From NCBI GenBank assembly GCA_002633005.1, contig NMRA01000865.1, forward strand, positions 67,328 through 114,412: a stretch of DNA of 47,085 nt, read 5' to 3'. Origin of the DNA: Phoronis australis. Lineage: Eukaryota; Phoronida; Phoronidae. How positions within the stretch are numbered: position 1 is the first letter of the stretch; each line of letters opens with the position of its first letter. The position numbers were made by a program, and so were the translations under genes. The notes below the pieces were generated by a model. That model worked only from the letters and a program-made list of their open reading frames with translations, was not told where the DNA came from and made no database searches. Shown one piece after another: positions 8,919 through 19,671 of this stretch.

Positions 8919-10040
8919 GGTCACTGCCAGACAATTTAAGTATCAGCCAGACGGTTATAAACAGAGTAAAAATTGAGTTGAGGATTCCAAGAGGTAACTG
9001 CATGAAACCAGTTGCAAAATATTCACCATAAACCAACGTATCACGCCGAATAAACGATGTCAGACAAATTTAGCGGTGTATAAAAGACACGCCCAAATAA
9101 TTATTTTCGAGTTGAGCTGGATCAACCCACCAGGTATCCGTCTGAACCTAATTGCTCGATGTTCAGCATCACTTCACATGACATAACAGCTAGATGCCAG
9201 TGGTGGGTTGCCCCTGCAGACGATTATTAAAAGGTTTAAAATTTCAGCTAGAACAACCAAAGAGGTAACCGCATAAAACCAGTTGCAAAAGATTCATTGT
9301 AAGCCCAGGAATCAGTCATGGATAAACACTGCCATACAAATCTAATAGTGGGGTAGCCCTGCCAGACACGCACAAATACCTGAGATCAGCTAGATGAACC
9401 TTACAGGTAACCGTTCGATACCAATTGCACGATGTTCATCATCACAGTACATGGCACAACAGTAAGATGCCAGAAAATTTCGGCAGTGGGGTGCCAGTGG
9501 CGGGTTTGGGGGAGGGATAAGAGGGCCATGGCCCTTCTAAAATTCTCCCAGATTCCATTTGGCAGTTCGGGATGCGAATTGCTGACTAGCATATGCGTGC
9601 ACCCAGGGGGGTTCGGGGGGCAAATACACAATGCATAGGCCTTAAGTAAACCTCGTTTGTTTGTTTGTAATAAGTTACAGAAGCCCAAACATTCGAGACC
9701 TCCTACATCCCTACACTTTAGGCTGAGTGCACGCACGAGGCGAAATTCTGGTTATTCCTGTACCCTGGTCCCCCCTAACTCAAAATCCTGGATCCGCCCC
9801 TGAGTGCCCCTGCCAGACAATTACAAAAACAGCTAAATCAACCCAAGAGGTAACCGAATGAAAACAGTTGCAAAATATTCTACTTAAGACCATGTATCGT
9901 GAATAAACAGTGCAAGAGAAGTCTAGTGTTGAATTAGAAGCTCCTCACGACGGAATATCTGACTCTGAGTTGAGCTAGAATTACCCGCCAGGTAAGTGTT
10001 TGAAACCATTTGCATGATGTCCACCAACACTTCGCCTGCA
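8919..10040. repeat. Three-unit tandem array (~285-bp unit), split by a MITE
   Basis: Units begin near 8927, 9216 and 9812 with a CCTGCCAGACAAT-like start. Each contains AAGAGGTAAC..TG..AAACCAGTTGCAAAA, a CAAATCTAGTG-like block, GAGTTGAGCTGGAT, CCAGGTAACCGT and TTGCACGATGTTCATCA. After removing the 308-bp insertion between units 2 and 3, the spacings are close to 289 and 283 bp. Satellite-like, non-coding. Confidence 0.8.
9495..9802. mobile_element. hAT-like MITE, 308 bp, nested in the tandem array
   Basis: The left end is CAGTGGCGGGTTTGGGGG and the right end, in reverse, CAGGGGCGGATCCAGGATTT. It is flanked by GGTGC (9490-9494) and AGTGC (9803-9807), a 5-bp duplication with one change. The other array units read straight through this position, giving an empty-site control. 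Same 5-bp-TSD group as 2246-2562 and 33723-35691. Confidence 0.8.
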
Positions 10041-10227
10041 ACAAAAGGTAACTTATTAGTAGTGAGTAACGTCATTGTCGATCGAGGAACAGATAAACTC
10101 AAGCGCTTGTGACAGCAACCACGCCACCTTCGGCTTCGGAACCTCCGATTTCTGCTAAGTCGTCTGCCGCACCTAGTTTCTACGGTGGCTGTAAAAGGAC
10201 GGCACGGCAACTTTTTCTCCGTTGCTA

Positions 10228-10730
10228 ACTCTATCGATAGACTTACTTATTCTATAGATAGATTTAGTATCTCTATCGATAGACTTATTAAATCTATCGA
10301 TAGACTTACTAACTCTATCGATAGACTTAATAACTCTATCGATAGACTTACTATCTCTATCGATAGACTTAATAACTCTATCGATAGACTTACTAATTCT
10401 ATCGATAGACTTACTAACTCTAGCGATAGACTTACTAACTCTATCGACAAACTTACTAACTCTATCGATAGACTTAGTATCTCTATCGATAGAATTACTA
10501 TCTCTATCGATAGACTTAATAACTCTATCGATAGACTTACTATCTCTATCGATAGACTTAATAACTATATCGGTAGACTTACTAATTCTAGCGATAGACT
10601 TACTAACTCTATCGACAAACTTACTAAATCTATCGATAGACTTAGTATCTCTATCGATAGAATTACTATCTCTATCGATAGACTTAATAACTACATGTAT
10701 ATCGATAGACTTATAACTCTATCGGTTTCA
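10228..10730. repeat. 21-bp satellite built on TATCGATA
   Basis: About 23 units of period 21 with consensus TCTATCGATAGACTTACTA plus two variable bases. Each unit centres on the 8-bp palindrome TATCGATA. A five-unit pattern of variants starting at 10421 recurs at 10589, exactly 168 bp (8 units) later, so the array grew by block duplication. The period is a multiple of three and the unit has no stop, so both strands give long artefactual frames (SIDRLTN heptads on plus). Confidence 0.95.
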
Positions 10731-10737
10731 AATTAAA

Positions 10738-11220
10738 ATGGAGGACCAAAAGAAGCATATTGTCGATTTATTGAAGCTAGGACTGACCCTAAATGAAATA
10801 ACAGATGCACTCATGCGCCGTTTTGGAGTGTCACTAAGCACAAGGCAATTGCGACGTGTTTTGGCGTCTTACGGACTACCGTGCCGTAAAAGCCTGTCTG
10901 AATTTGATGTAGTGGTTCGTTTTGTTGAAGAACAAGTCGCGGGTTCAGGTCAGATGCACGGTTACAGATTTATGCATCAGAAGTGCGTAACAAATGGTTT
11001 AAATGTACCACGAGAGACAATTCGGCAGTTGTTATCTGTCATTGATCCCTCTGGTGTAGAAGCTACACGTTGTAAACGGCTAGTTCGGAGGAGGTATGGA
11101 GTCCGCGGTCCGAATGTCGTTTGGCACATGGGCTCTAACGACAAGTAAAAGCCATATGGAATTTGTATCCATTTCTGTATTCAAGGCAATCCCTTTTCGT
11201 TGTATGGACTCTTCTCTCAT
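10738..11220 (+). pseudogene. Integrase-core family gene, nonsense-mutated and truncated
   Basis: ATG 10738 opens 136 codons. The N-terminal third is a helix-turn-helix pair (LGLTLNEITDALMRRFGVSL, then STRQLRRVLASYGLPCRKS). It is followed by the SGQMHGYRFMHQK and NVPRETIRQLL segments, a basic RLVRRRYGVRGPN stretch and WHMGSNDK. This order matches the integrase-core domain proteins spread through invertebrate and fish genomes, which continue KLKPYGICIHGCIDG. Here the Leu codon after DK is TAA (11146-11148), but the next codons still read KPYGICIHFCIQG. A TTA-to-TAA change therefore explains the stop. The expected WHxDGYDK has become WHMGSNDK, losing the first catalytic Asp as well. The rest of the catalytic domain decays after about 11200. 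The gene lies in intron 2 of gene 2 in the same orientation and begins 7 bases after the 21-bp satellite. Confidence 0.85.
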
Positions 11221-12066
<846 letters not shown>

Positions 12067-12278
12067 CGCAAGAAATCGACTCAGATATGCTATTTGCAAT
12101 TTTGCGGACACAAAATAGGACTTGAGTCCATCTCACATCTACAGTTACTGCCACACTCAGTACTGATGTACTTTGAACTAAACACTCCTTGTAAATGTAT
12201 CAAAGCTAATTACCATATTTCATACAAAACTGTCAAGGAACTTCTGAGAAACCATGGAAAACGGAAAAAAATGAATTG

Positions 12279-13240
12279 TCACTAGGAGGCTATGGGCGCA
12301 AAAAACATAACTGCCACTAGGAGGCACCACAGTAGTTGAAGTCATCCGAAAATCATTGACAACTGTCCTCTTCACACTGTCATCCTTAGAGTGGAGTGGT
12401 TTGGTTGGTAGAGGGGTGATTGCCAAAACAGACTAAATACAGAACAGAGGCCACTACATGGGTCAAAATATGTTGAATCCCTCCGAAAACAGGAATAGAA
12501 AGCTATTTACCGAATTTCATAACAGAGCAACATGGAGCGTTGAAATGTACCCATGAATGCACCGCAAAGAGTGTGCTTCTATGCGGGGTATATATTTGTA
12601 TAATAAAAATGGCAACTAGATGGCGAAAAATACATCGAATCAATTAGAAAACGGAAGGAAAGAGTTATCTCACTAATAAATATCTATGTACCAAATTTTA
12701 TGAAAATCTGTTGCGGATTATTTACGATACATAGGTAAACGTAAAAAACTAAAATTGCCACTAGGGGGCACAGCGGTAGTTCGATCTGTCCAAAAGTCGT
12801 GGGTGTCCTTTCAACTTCATGTAAATATACTTGCTCAATTTAATAAAGATCCTGCAAAGCGTTTACGAGGTACACCCATAGACTCAAAATCAAACAAAAC
12901 TGCCACTTTGAGGCGCCACTACAGTCAAACTCAAAAAATCATCGTCAGCCGCCCTCTTCACAGTAAAAACGTACATGATAATTGTCACAATCATCTATAC
13001 AGCACTTTCGTTGATAGAGAAGCAGAAACAGTAAAAATGGTCACTAAGAAGCACAAATCCATCCGAAAACGAGAGGATAGCGTCATATCAGTAACAGATG
13101 CCTATGAGCCAAGTTTCATGAAAATCCGGTGAGGACCTTTGATACAGGAGCACATCTGTCAAATCTCATCAAGATCTTGTGAGGCATTTAGGAGATACAG
13201 CTGCGGACGCCGAACAGACAGACATGACGGCAATATGCAC
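12279..13240. repeat. Degenerate ~140-bp repeat with CTCF-like CCACTAGGGGGCA motifs
   Basis: The motif CCACTAGrrGGC recurs at 12279 (TCACTAGGAGGC), 12314, 12612 (weak), 12758 (CCACTAGGGGGCA), 12903 (CCACTTTGAGGCGCC) and 13036 (weak). The last four are spaced by about 145, 145 and 133 bp. Between motifs recur phrases such as CATCCGAAAA, CTCTTCACA and ATTTCATGAAAATC. The tail (13150-13230) reads CAAGATCTTGTGAGGCATTT, then AGGAGATACAGC, then GAACAGACAGACATGACGG. Such tails end a dispersed repeat found widely in marine invertebrates. Confidence 0.65.
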
Positions 13241-13884
13241 CCACATGTCAGTATGTTGGCGCATAAAAACCACATCAACAATTCAGCAGTCCGGGCCTCA
13301 ACAGTTGCGAGTCGCCGATTTTACCACTACACCACTCAGCGGCTGACGTCATCGCATGTGAAAATAGAATACTTAAATGAGCACGCGCAACAATCGCATG
13401 TTCAGCAAAGGGCATTGCACCGACATTTATACGCTATGAAAAATAAGACGCATAATTTCCATAAAACGATATTTTAATTCAGTGAAATTTTTCTCTCGTG
13501 TTCTCTCACTTGTAAATCACCGATCTCCAATTTGAATGCAGGTGCCGTGTGGTCGGGATCCTTTCACTTGAGACTTATAGTCAGTTACCATTGGTAACCT
13601 ACTTTAGCAGACGATATATTCCCGGTCGAAGCTTAGCGTGATAAAATGTGTAGTAAACTATAATAATTGCTAAACCTTAATTTATAGATTCACTTTTTTC
13701 TATTTTGTTTTATTTTTCAATTGGTTTTGAGTAAAAGCATTATTTTACAAAAATATCTTGGCTTTTCTTAAAAGGTCACGACCTCCGACCCAGGGCTACT
13801 GACATAGAAAGTAGTTGCAAAGCCGAGGCGAGTCGAGAAAGGTAGATCGATTCATTGCAATGTTTCTTGTTCAGTACGTGGTAT
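13241..13884. other. Intron 2 of gene 2, no feature recognised
   Basis: AT-rich intronic DNA. The frame at 13139-13477 is not ATG-initiated and overlaps the repeat tail. Confidence 0.35.
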
Positions 13885-14044
13885 AAATAGGTTATTACAT
13901 GTTTTCAGTCGTTATCCCCCTTATCTAGAGCCCTCGTGGATTTTGTAAAGTTATCACCCTCTGGGCTAACGCCCCTCGGGAGATAATTCCACTCGGGCTC
14001 TAAAGAACGGGGGATAACGACTTCGCCATGTAATAATCTATACA
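13885..14044. mobile_element. Foldback MITE with GTTATCCCCC arms
   Basis: The left arm (AGGTTATTACATG then AGTCGTTATCCCCCTTATCTA and AGAGCCCTCGTGGA) pairs with the right arm (CACTCGGGCTCTAAAGAACG, GGGGATAACGACT, CATGTAATAATCT). The centre (TTATCACCCTCTGGGC.. and GCCCCTCGGGAGATAA) also pairs, so nearly the whole 160 bp folds into one hairpin. TA flanks both ends, suggesting a mariner-type origin. Confidence 0.75.
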
Positions 14045-14230
14045 TATTTCTCACGGGAGTTTGCCTTTTTTGCGCTCGACTAAAAAGAAAAAACGGGATG
14101 TTTCATGAGTTTGTTGCGGTCCCCGCAATTTCCCTTTCAACTCTAAAACAATAACTACAAAAACGCTTTTGGGAAATTTTTTGGTGTTGCATCCTCCGTT
14201 CGACAAAAAACGCTGTCGGAACGTCTTTGT
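14045..14230. repeat. Dispersed repeat R2, copy 1
   Basis: Matches 33422-33600. Both contain GTTCGACTAAAAA, then ACGTTTCATGAGTTTTTG-like sequence, then AAAAACGCTTTTGGG, then GTTCGACAAAAAA. Flanked on the left by the foldback element here and by a different palindromic stretch at 33.3 kb. Confidence 0.65.
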
Positions 14231-15169
14231 GTGTTGCAGTGAACATTTCACCCTTTCATTTTAGCGTAGATCCAGATGTCCCACTTTTTAACCTGAAGTC
14301 GCGCTTTTCAATTCACTTGTTCCGTTTTTTGTTCTTAAATGTTGACCATGACAACTATGCAGCAGGTGTTCAGAATGGTCTCTTTAATGAATATCGTTAT
14401 TGTCCAGAGTCCACTTTCTTTAGTAACAATAATTGTAAAAGTGTGTTTCAATGTCTCTTATTTACGGTAACATATACCGGGTACTACATATATCAGGATC
14501 ATTAACTTTCACAATCTGAAGAAGAGTTTACTTGTAAACTTTTACATAAAGTCATGCACTACAACCAGTGTCATGAGCTATCCACAGTGCATTTCAAAGC
14601 TACGGGAGATAAGTTTGCCCATTTTCTAGCTACCAGAAAACCTTAATCTGCAAATTTCGTATAGGTATTTGAAGTAGTTTATCACATTTTTCGAAAATAT
14701 AGCTGGGTTTTGAATTTTTTACTGAATAATTGTATCGAGCGGCACCAAAAGTCCAATTTATTATAATGTATAAAGATGTATAATTTTGAATGAATGCCTG
14801 ACTAAATTATCTACAGCAAATTCGAGGGATTCATATTCTAAGACCTTTGTCTTTATAGGGTAGAAATTTTTGAATCATTGAAATTATTTCCCTAATGGCT
14901 TAACTAGTCATTTGTATAAATTCTCTGGTTCTTTTCCTTTTTCATTTTACTATTACACGCTGTTGTTTTTCTCATTTTGGTAACACTCTTGGTTTTTAGA
15001 ATAAAAAAGTACTTTTTAACCAGTCATGATAATTACTTATCACTTTAATTATTTATATTTTGCTTCTGGTGCGGTCATCAAGAAATGAAAAGAAAAATGC
15101 TTTCTAATGATATGACTCTTATGTAATACGGTTGAAAAACGGCGGAGTTGGTAAAAGTTTTAAAGACAG
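14231..15169. other. Intron 2 of gene 2, no feature recognised
   Basis: AT-rich intronic DNA. Segmental similarity to gene 1 resumes only near 15370. Confidence 0.4.
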
Positions 15170-15833
15170 TAAATTCCACACCGGAACAAACGAATGCAAA
15201 CAATCGTTCTCACGCACGAGTGGCGCAACGTCAGTGGCCGCGAGATTGGAGTTGGTATTCCAGGGCTAGAGTTCCATGACTCGAACACAAAACAAAAATA
15301 TATTAAACTGTACGTGTTTTTGTATGGTTGAAAGCTAGTTCTCGAGTTAGCTGTGCCTAGTATTTTTACAAGGCCATTGGTCTCTGCACAATGCTGCACA
15401 GAGGTACGTTCCATAACGAGTTTCTTGTGAGTTGATGAGACCACATGACATCACCAGAAATGCGCTTCCCGAGTAAACTTGCGATCTCACCTAAACGTCC
15501 ACTCGCCAAATAGCCGCCTGAAATTGATCAGCGAGGCTGGAGTTTGAGTTATGGAAGAAAACTTAAAATAGCGGCACTATTATATTTTAGCACCCCACAG
15601 TGCTGCGAACAGAGTTAGTACTGAGAGAGAGTAGACACTACATCCATTCAAGCCGCCAAGATTTATCGCTGCAAGCGTTTTGCCGATGCTACGGAACGTG
15701 TGTTTTCAACTTAGGATCCTTTATCACCGTGCGCATGGTCGTTTCATTAAAAGCCCAGTTTGAGGGAAACGACACTCTTTAAATGTGAAATCCACTTGTT
15801 TAATTGTCATTTGTACATGTTTTGTCTTTACAG

Positions 15834-15984
15834 TGTTGACTGCGTTGAATTGGGGAATGGCGGGACACTCTACCGTGGCAGATGTAATACTGTGCAAAAG
15901 ATTTTTGATGGTCTTTACATGGAGGATTCCAAAATGAAGACCGTAAAAGTGAAAGTAACTGTTTGCGACTGTGAACCAGTTTAA
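15834..15984 (+). CDS. Gene 2, exon 3: Cys-rich C-terminal domain
   Basis: The acceptor is TTTGTCTTTACAG (AG at 15832-15833). The exon enters in phase 2, completing the codon started by AG at the end of exon 2, and encodes 49 residues to TAA 15982-15984. It begins VDCVELGNGG, has RGRCNTVQK in the middle and ends VTVCDCEPV. With exon 2 the domain reads C..CxC..C..C..CxC, seven cysteines. The alternating Val/Lys run before the final CxC would form the last beta strand of a cystine-knot ligand. The paralogous exon of gene 1 shares length, phase and most key residues, and both frames are open, so selection on the protein is likely. Total predicted length 197 residues. Confidence 0.7.
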
Positions 15985-16117
15985 GACGGATAAGACTGCA
16001 GAAAACAGGGGCGAATAGATATGATTTGACAATGGCAAAGGACTTGACCTTCCTCCGTCAAAACTGTTGATACTGCTGAGGGTATATCGATGAAACCAAG
16101 AAACAATTTATCATCGG

Positions 16118-16123
16118 AATTAA
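16118..16123 (+). terminator. Degenerate polyadenylation site of gene 2
   Basis: AATTAA stands where gene 1 has AATAAA in an otherwise alignable 3' region. A canonical AATAAA occurs further on at 16241-16246 and may serve instead. Confidence 0.4.
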
Positions 16124-16249
16124 GTTATTATATGAAAACACAAGTGACTGAGACATTTATTCATTTATACCTGAATGATGCAATTGATGAAATTTGGACT
16201 CACAAACTGTAGATTTTAAAAACGTTTTAAAAAATCCTTAAATAAATGA

Positions 16250-19200
16250 AATTAAACTCATTGCTTGGAAAGGTTGTCTTTGCACTTCCATGGTGTTTTT
16301 AAAATCCAATAGTTTTGAGTTTTGTTCTTCAAAACTGAATTGATTGCTTGCCCTGATTTGCGTGCACGTCATGACTGACGTACCCACGTTAAAAATAAGA
16401 TGTAACCATGCAGTAGGCTCGCACAGAATCTCAGTGATCCACGGGAGCTGAATTTGAACTCCAGGCGTTCACGAAGTGTGTACATTTTTGGAACACAGTA
16501 TCCTTTTCCCCAGCCACCAGAAACTGGACGACTAGTCGTGTTTCAGCTAGGGATTTTGAAACAGACCCAAAAGGCATTATACCATGGACTTCGGTACCTC
16601 ACCTTCTCAAAAAACTCCTTTAAAGAATAACCACAATGAAATAAAGTTTTCCCGAAACTGGATCACAATAAAACGAATCATGGCATTAGAGCGAGCGCAG
16701 ATTGCCTCTCAAGTGAATCACAGGTGAGCTGACCAGCAACTAGCTTTAGTTCATCGGGAATTTCGTATTTTCACACTGTTATATTTCGGCTAGAGCTACT
16801 TTTGAGACAGCTCCTCGCTACCGGTCTGTGCACTGGTTCTAAACCCAAACTTTCTCTCCATGTTGCCTGGTTACTCAACTTTTGATGGCTGCATCCCCGG
16901 GATTGTTCCAGGGACGAATCCAGGATTTTGAGTTGGGGTTGGGGCCAGGGCATATTATTAGCCAGGGTGATGAGTTATTTGGTGAAGTCGAAATGGTTTG
17001 TGCACCCCAATAATTTTTGCCTTCCTGCGGGCCTGCTTCATAGCCTCCTTTGCCCCTTAGTGCCCGGTTAAATGAAACAGTCACAAATAGGGACTCAACC
17101 AAGTTTCCTAAATCTAATGCATATTTTTGGACTTGTGAAAACATTTACTGTTTTGGAACAGTAATGAATCGCTGTTTTTTCATACGCCCAGAAATAACTT
17201 TATAAGAAGAAGTGCAAGAATTACGCAAAAGTCATAACGCCGATCCATTGAGTTTGGTGATGTAAAGGGGGTTGTCAGGTCACCGTCAACACTAGCCAGG
17301 CTTTGGCGAACCGATGAAAGATTGCCGGATCATCGTGTTACTCGGCATGAGGGATAGAACTCTCGATCAGCTGGATCGACCAAGTATTGCTCGATACTGT
17401 GACTAAGGCGTAAGGGAAAACTTTCAGTAGATCCTCCACGCTAATTCCTTATCTCTGTGATTGTTTGGTCAAATTAGTTAGAAACACAACACATAACTAA
17501 ATGTGAACATGAAGTAGGTTCAACATTGCCACATGTTTTTAAACGAGCATGCCACCCAAAAAACAACCTAATTTGTATCAATTTACATGTAGATCGAGTA
17601 GTTCTACTCCATAAGGGCACGTACAGTTGCGTTACCTGACACCTGACGGCAGACGGAGGTGTTGAAATTATCCAATGACGTAATTGGTTTCACACGCAGT
17701 CTGTTCAGCAGTTCACAACACGGGTTACTGGTGTCAGCTTATTGCTTGAATTAATCGTTTAACACCAATGAATCGTCAAACTTCGATGTAAAACCCTTAA
17801 AAATACACCGAGTTCTTATAAAAACGTGTTATTTTATTTCGCTCTTACGGATTTATTGGTGTTTGGACACAGCATAGACTACAAAGTTCGGCAGGCTAAT
17901 AAGGTCCGTAGCAGGAGTATGGGGTCTGTTCGGAGATAAATTCTAAGTATTTTCCTTAAGATACAGACTGGAGAACCTAGATCTGTGTTGTTTAGGCTTG
18001 TTATTATTTGAGTTCTGAACACACAAAACGATTGTTATCCCGGCCAGTGGCTCAGAAGCCGATCCGTCAGACATCACGGACATAAATCATCCAAAGTTGG
18101 AAACTAAATTTCCAATCAAGAAATACTAGTGAGCCAAAGAAGTAAAGTGCACGTGAGTAGTTGGTGAATTAGCCATGAAACTGCAAATCTACTTACTCGT
18201 CGGGGGTCGCGAAGTCAGGTTCCGCTTTGCCTCAGAACCGTCACGGGTACATTGACGATCATTATTTGAATAATGTAAAATAATGTAAATAAAGATTTCC
18301 CTAACGCCTGGCCGTGGGATAGAAATCGAGTTGTTTCACAACAGTTTCTGTCAGCAAACACTGAATTAGCATGAGCTCGTCACGGCCTCGGTGTCTCGTC
18401 AATTAGTTTTATTACACATAAAGCCGTTAACACAGTGATTTATTCATTGCTGGCTTCTCAAATCATTTGCACTCACAAACACTCCAAAGGCGTTCCAAAT
18501 TGTATCTAATGAGGCAGACTTTGTTTCAGTTTCATATAAGTATTGGTATAACGGTGAGAATAATTCATTTTGAAACAGAACGCTCAGTACTAAACGTCAA
18601 CACCAGACGGCAACTCGCAATCCCGCCCTTAGACGAGCTCATCCCAACGAAGACTTCGCAGGTGGATCGTTAAGTTTCACAGGCTATCAGTTCGAACAGG
18701 AATAAAGTGATGAAGTAATACTAGAGAGGCGCCGTGAACAAGCTCAGACAACGGAACGTATGGATAGTTATTTGGTAAGCCGGCATTCGTCAGGCACTGT
18801 TCCGCGACGACTGCAGGCCACAGACACGGAGATGTTTCACGGCCTCATACTTGCTATTTACAGCGTACTTTTAATTTTTCACTACAGCGAGCCACTTCCT
18901 AAGCATTTCGGACTCTCGAGGAAGTCGAAAAAAACGATATACCTGCTTTCCTCGCAGTTACATAGTTCGGACAAGCGGGAACGATGCACCGCAACATAGC
19001 GGCATTAACTCTGCAAATGAACCACTGACGTCGCTGCGTCGTTTCTCACCTTCTTCACAGGTTAACGCGACACCTCTCGGCAAGGTAAGGTCGACAGCAT
19101 GCAAGGCGATGTGGATATAGACCGATTAAGACGGCACAAAAGACTAATTAAATCGGGTGGCATTCTCCTTTAAGATCAATTTTCGCGTCAAAAATGATCC

Positions 19201-19671
19201 GCCGTGAACCATTTAACTGTGTATAGTAAGTATCATAACGTTGTGTTGGAAAATAACATTACATGGTGACTTATTGACTAATGTTTTAATGTTATTCTTT
19301 GTGAACGATGTATAATGTATTGTTTTATGTGACATTTAATTATCATGCTAGAGCAAAATAAAAAAAGATTTCAAAAAATGCATGGTGCGAGCTATGTGAG
19401 CCCCAAGGTAAGTCATTAGTGCAAAGGTCACCCAGCGTAGATGATGTAAATGCTATATTTTAGCATAGTCAGAAGCATCCAAATACATCTTTAATACCGA
19501 TTGTGTAACGTTACAACGTGTTAAGTCAAAACACGGGTTCAGATCTTTAAAACAAGAATTCTCGAAATAATTTTTTTCAGATTTATCGCAATCCCGATTA
19601 GCATCATTAACGTCAGTATGACTAACAGCTAACCGTCACCAGAGCAGAGATAACGTCACCGTCTTCGACTT
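16250..19671. other. Long stretch without a recognised gene
   Basis: A single left end of a CAGGGACGAATCCAGGATTT-type element starts at 16908, with no partner end found. The remaining sequence has short non-ATG frames and the ATG frame at 18760-18999, which has no domain I recognise. No RNA gene seen. Confidence 0.4.

Noticed and set aside
8919-10040. CRISPR-like array of direct repeats
   Set aside because: Units are ~285 bp with no short repeat and unique spacer pattern, in a eukaryotic intron.
10185-10736. 183-codon plus-strand frame of SIDRLTN heptads that looks like a coiled-coil protein
   Set aside because: The 21-bp satellite is stop-free in more than one frame and on both strands; the start is not ATG and variants do not favour synonymous change.
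14232-14249. VCCSEHF, resembling the last zinc ligands of a THAP domain
   Set aside because: No matching first Cys pair or Trp upstream, the frame stops a few codons later, and the sequence just before it belongs to dispersed repeat R2.
18760-18999. 79-codon ATG frame
   Set aside because: No recognisable domain, no splice signals, no second copy; left unannotated as a gene.
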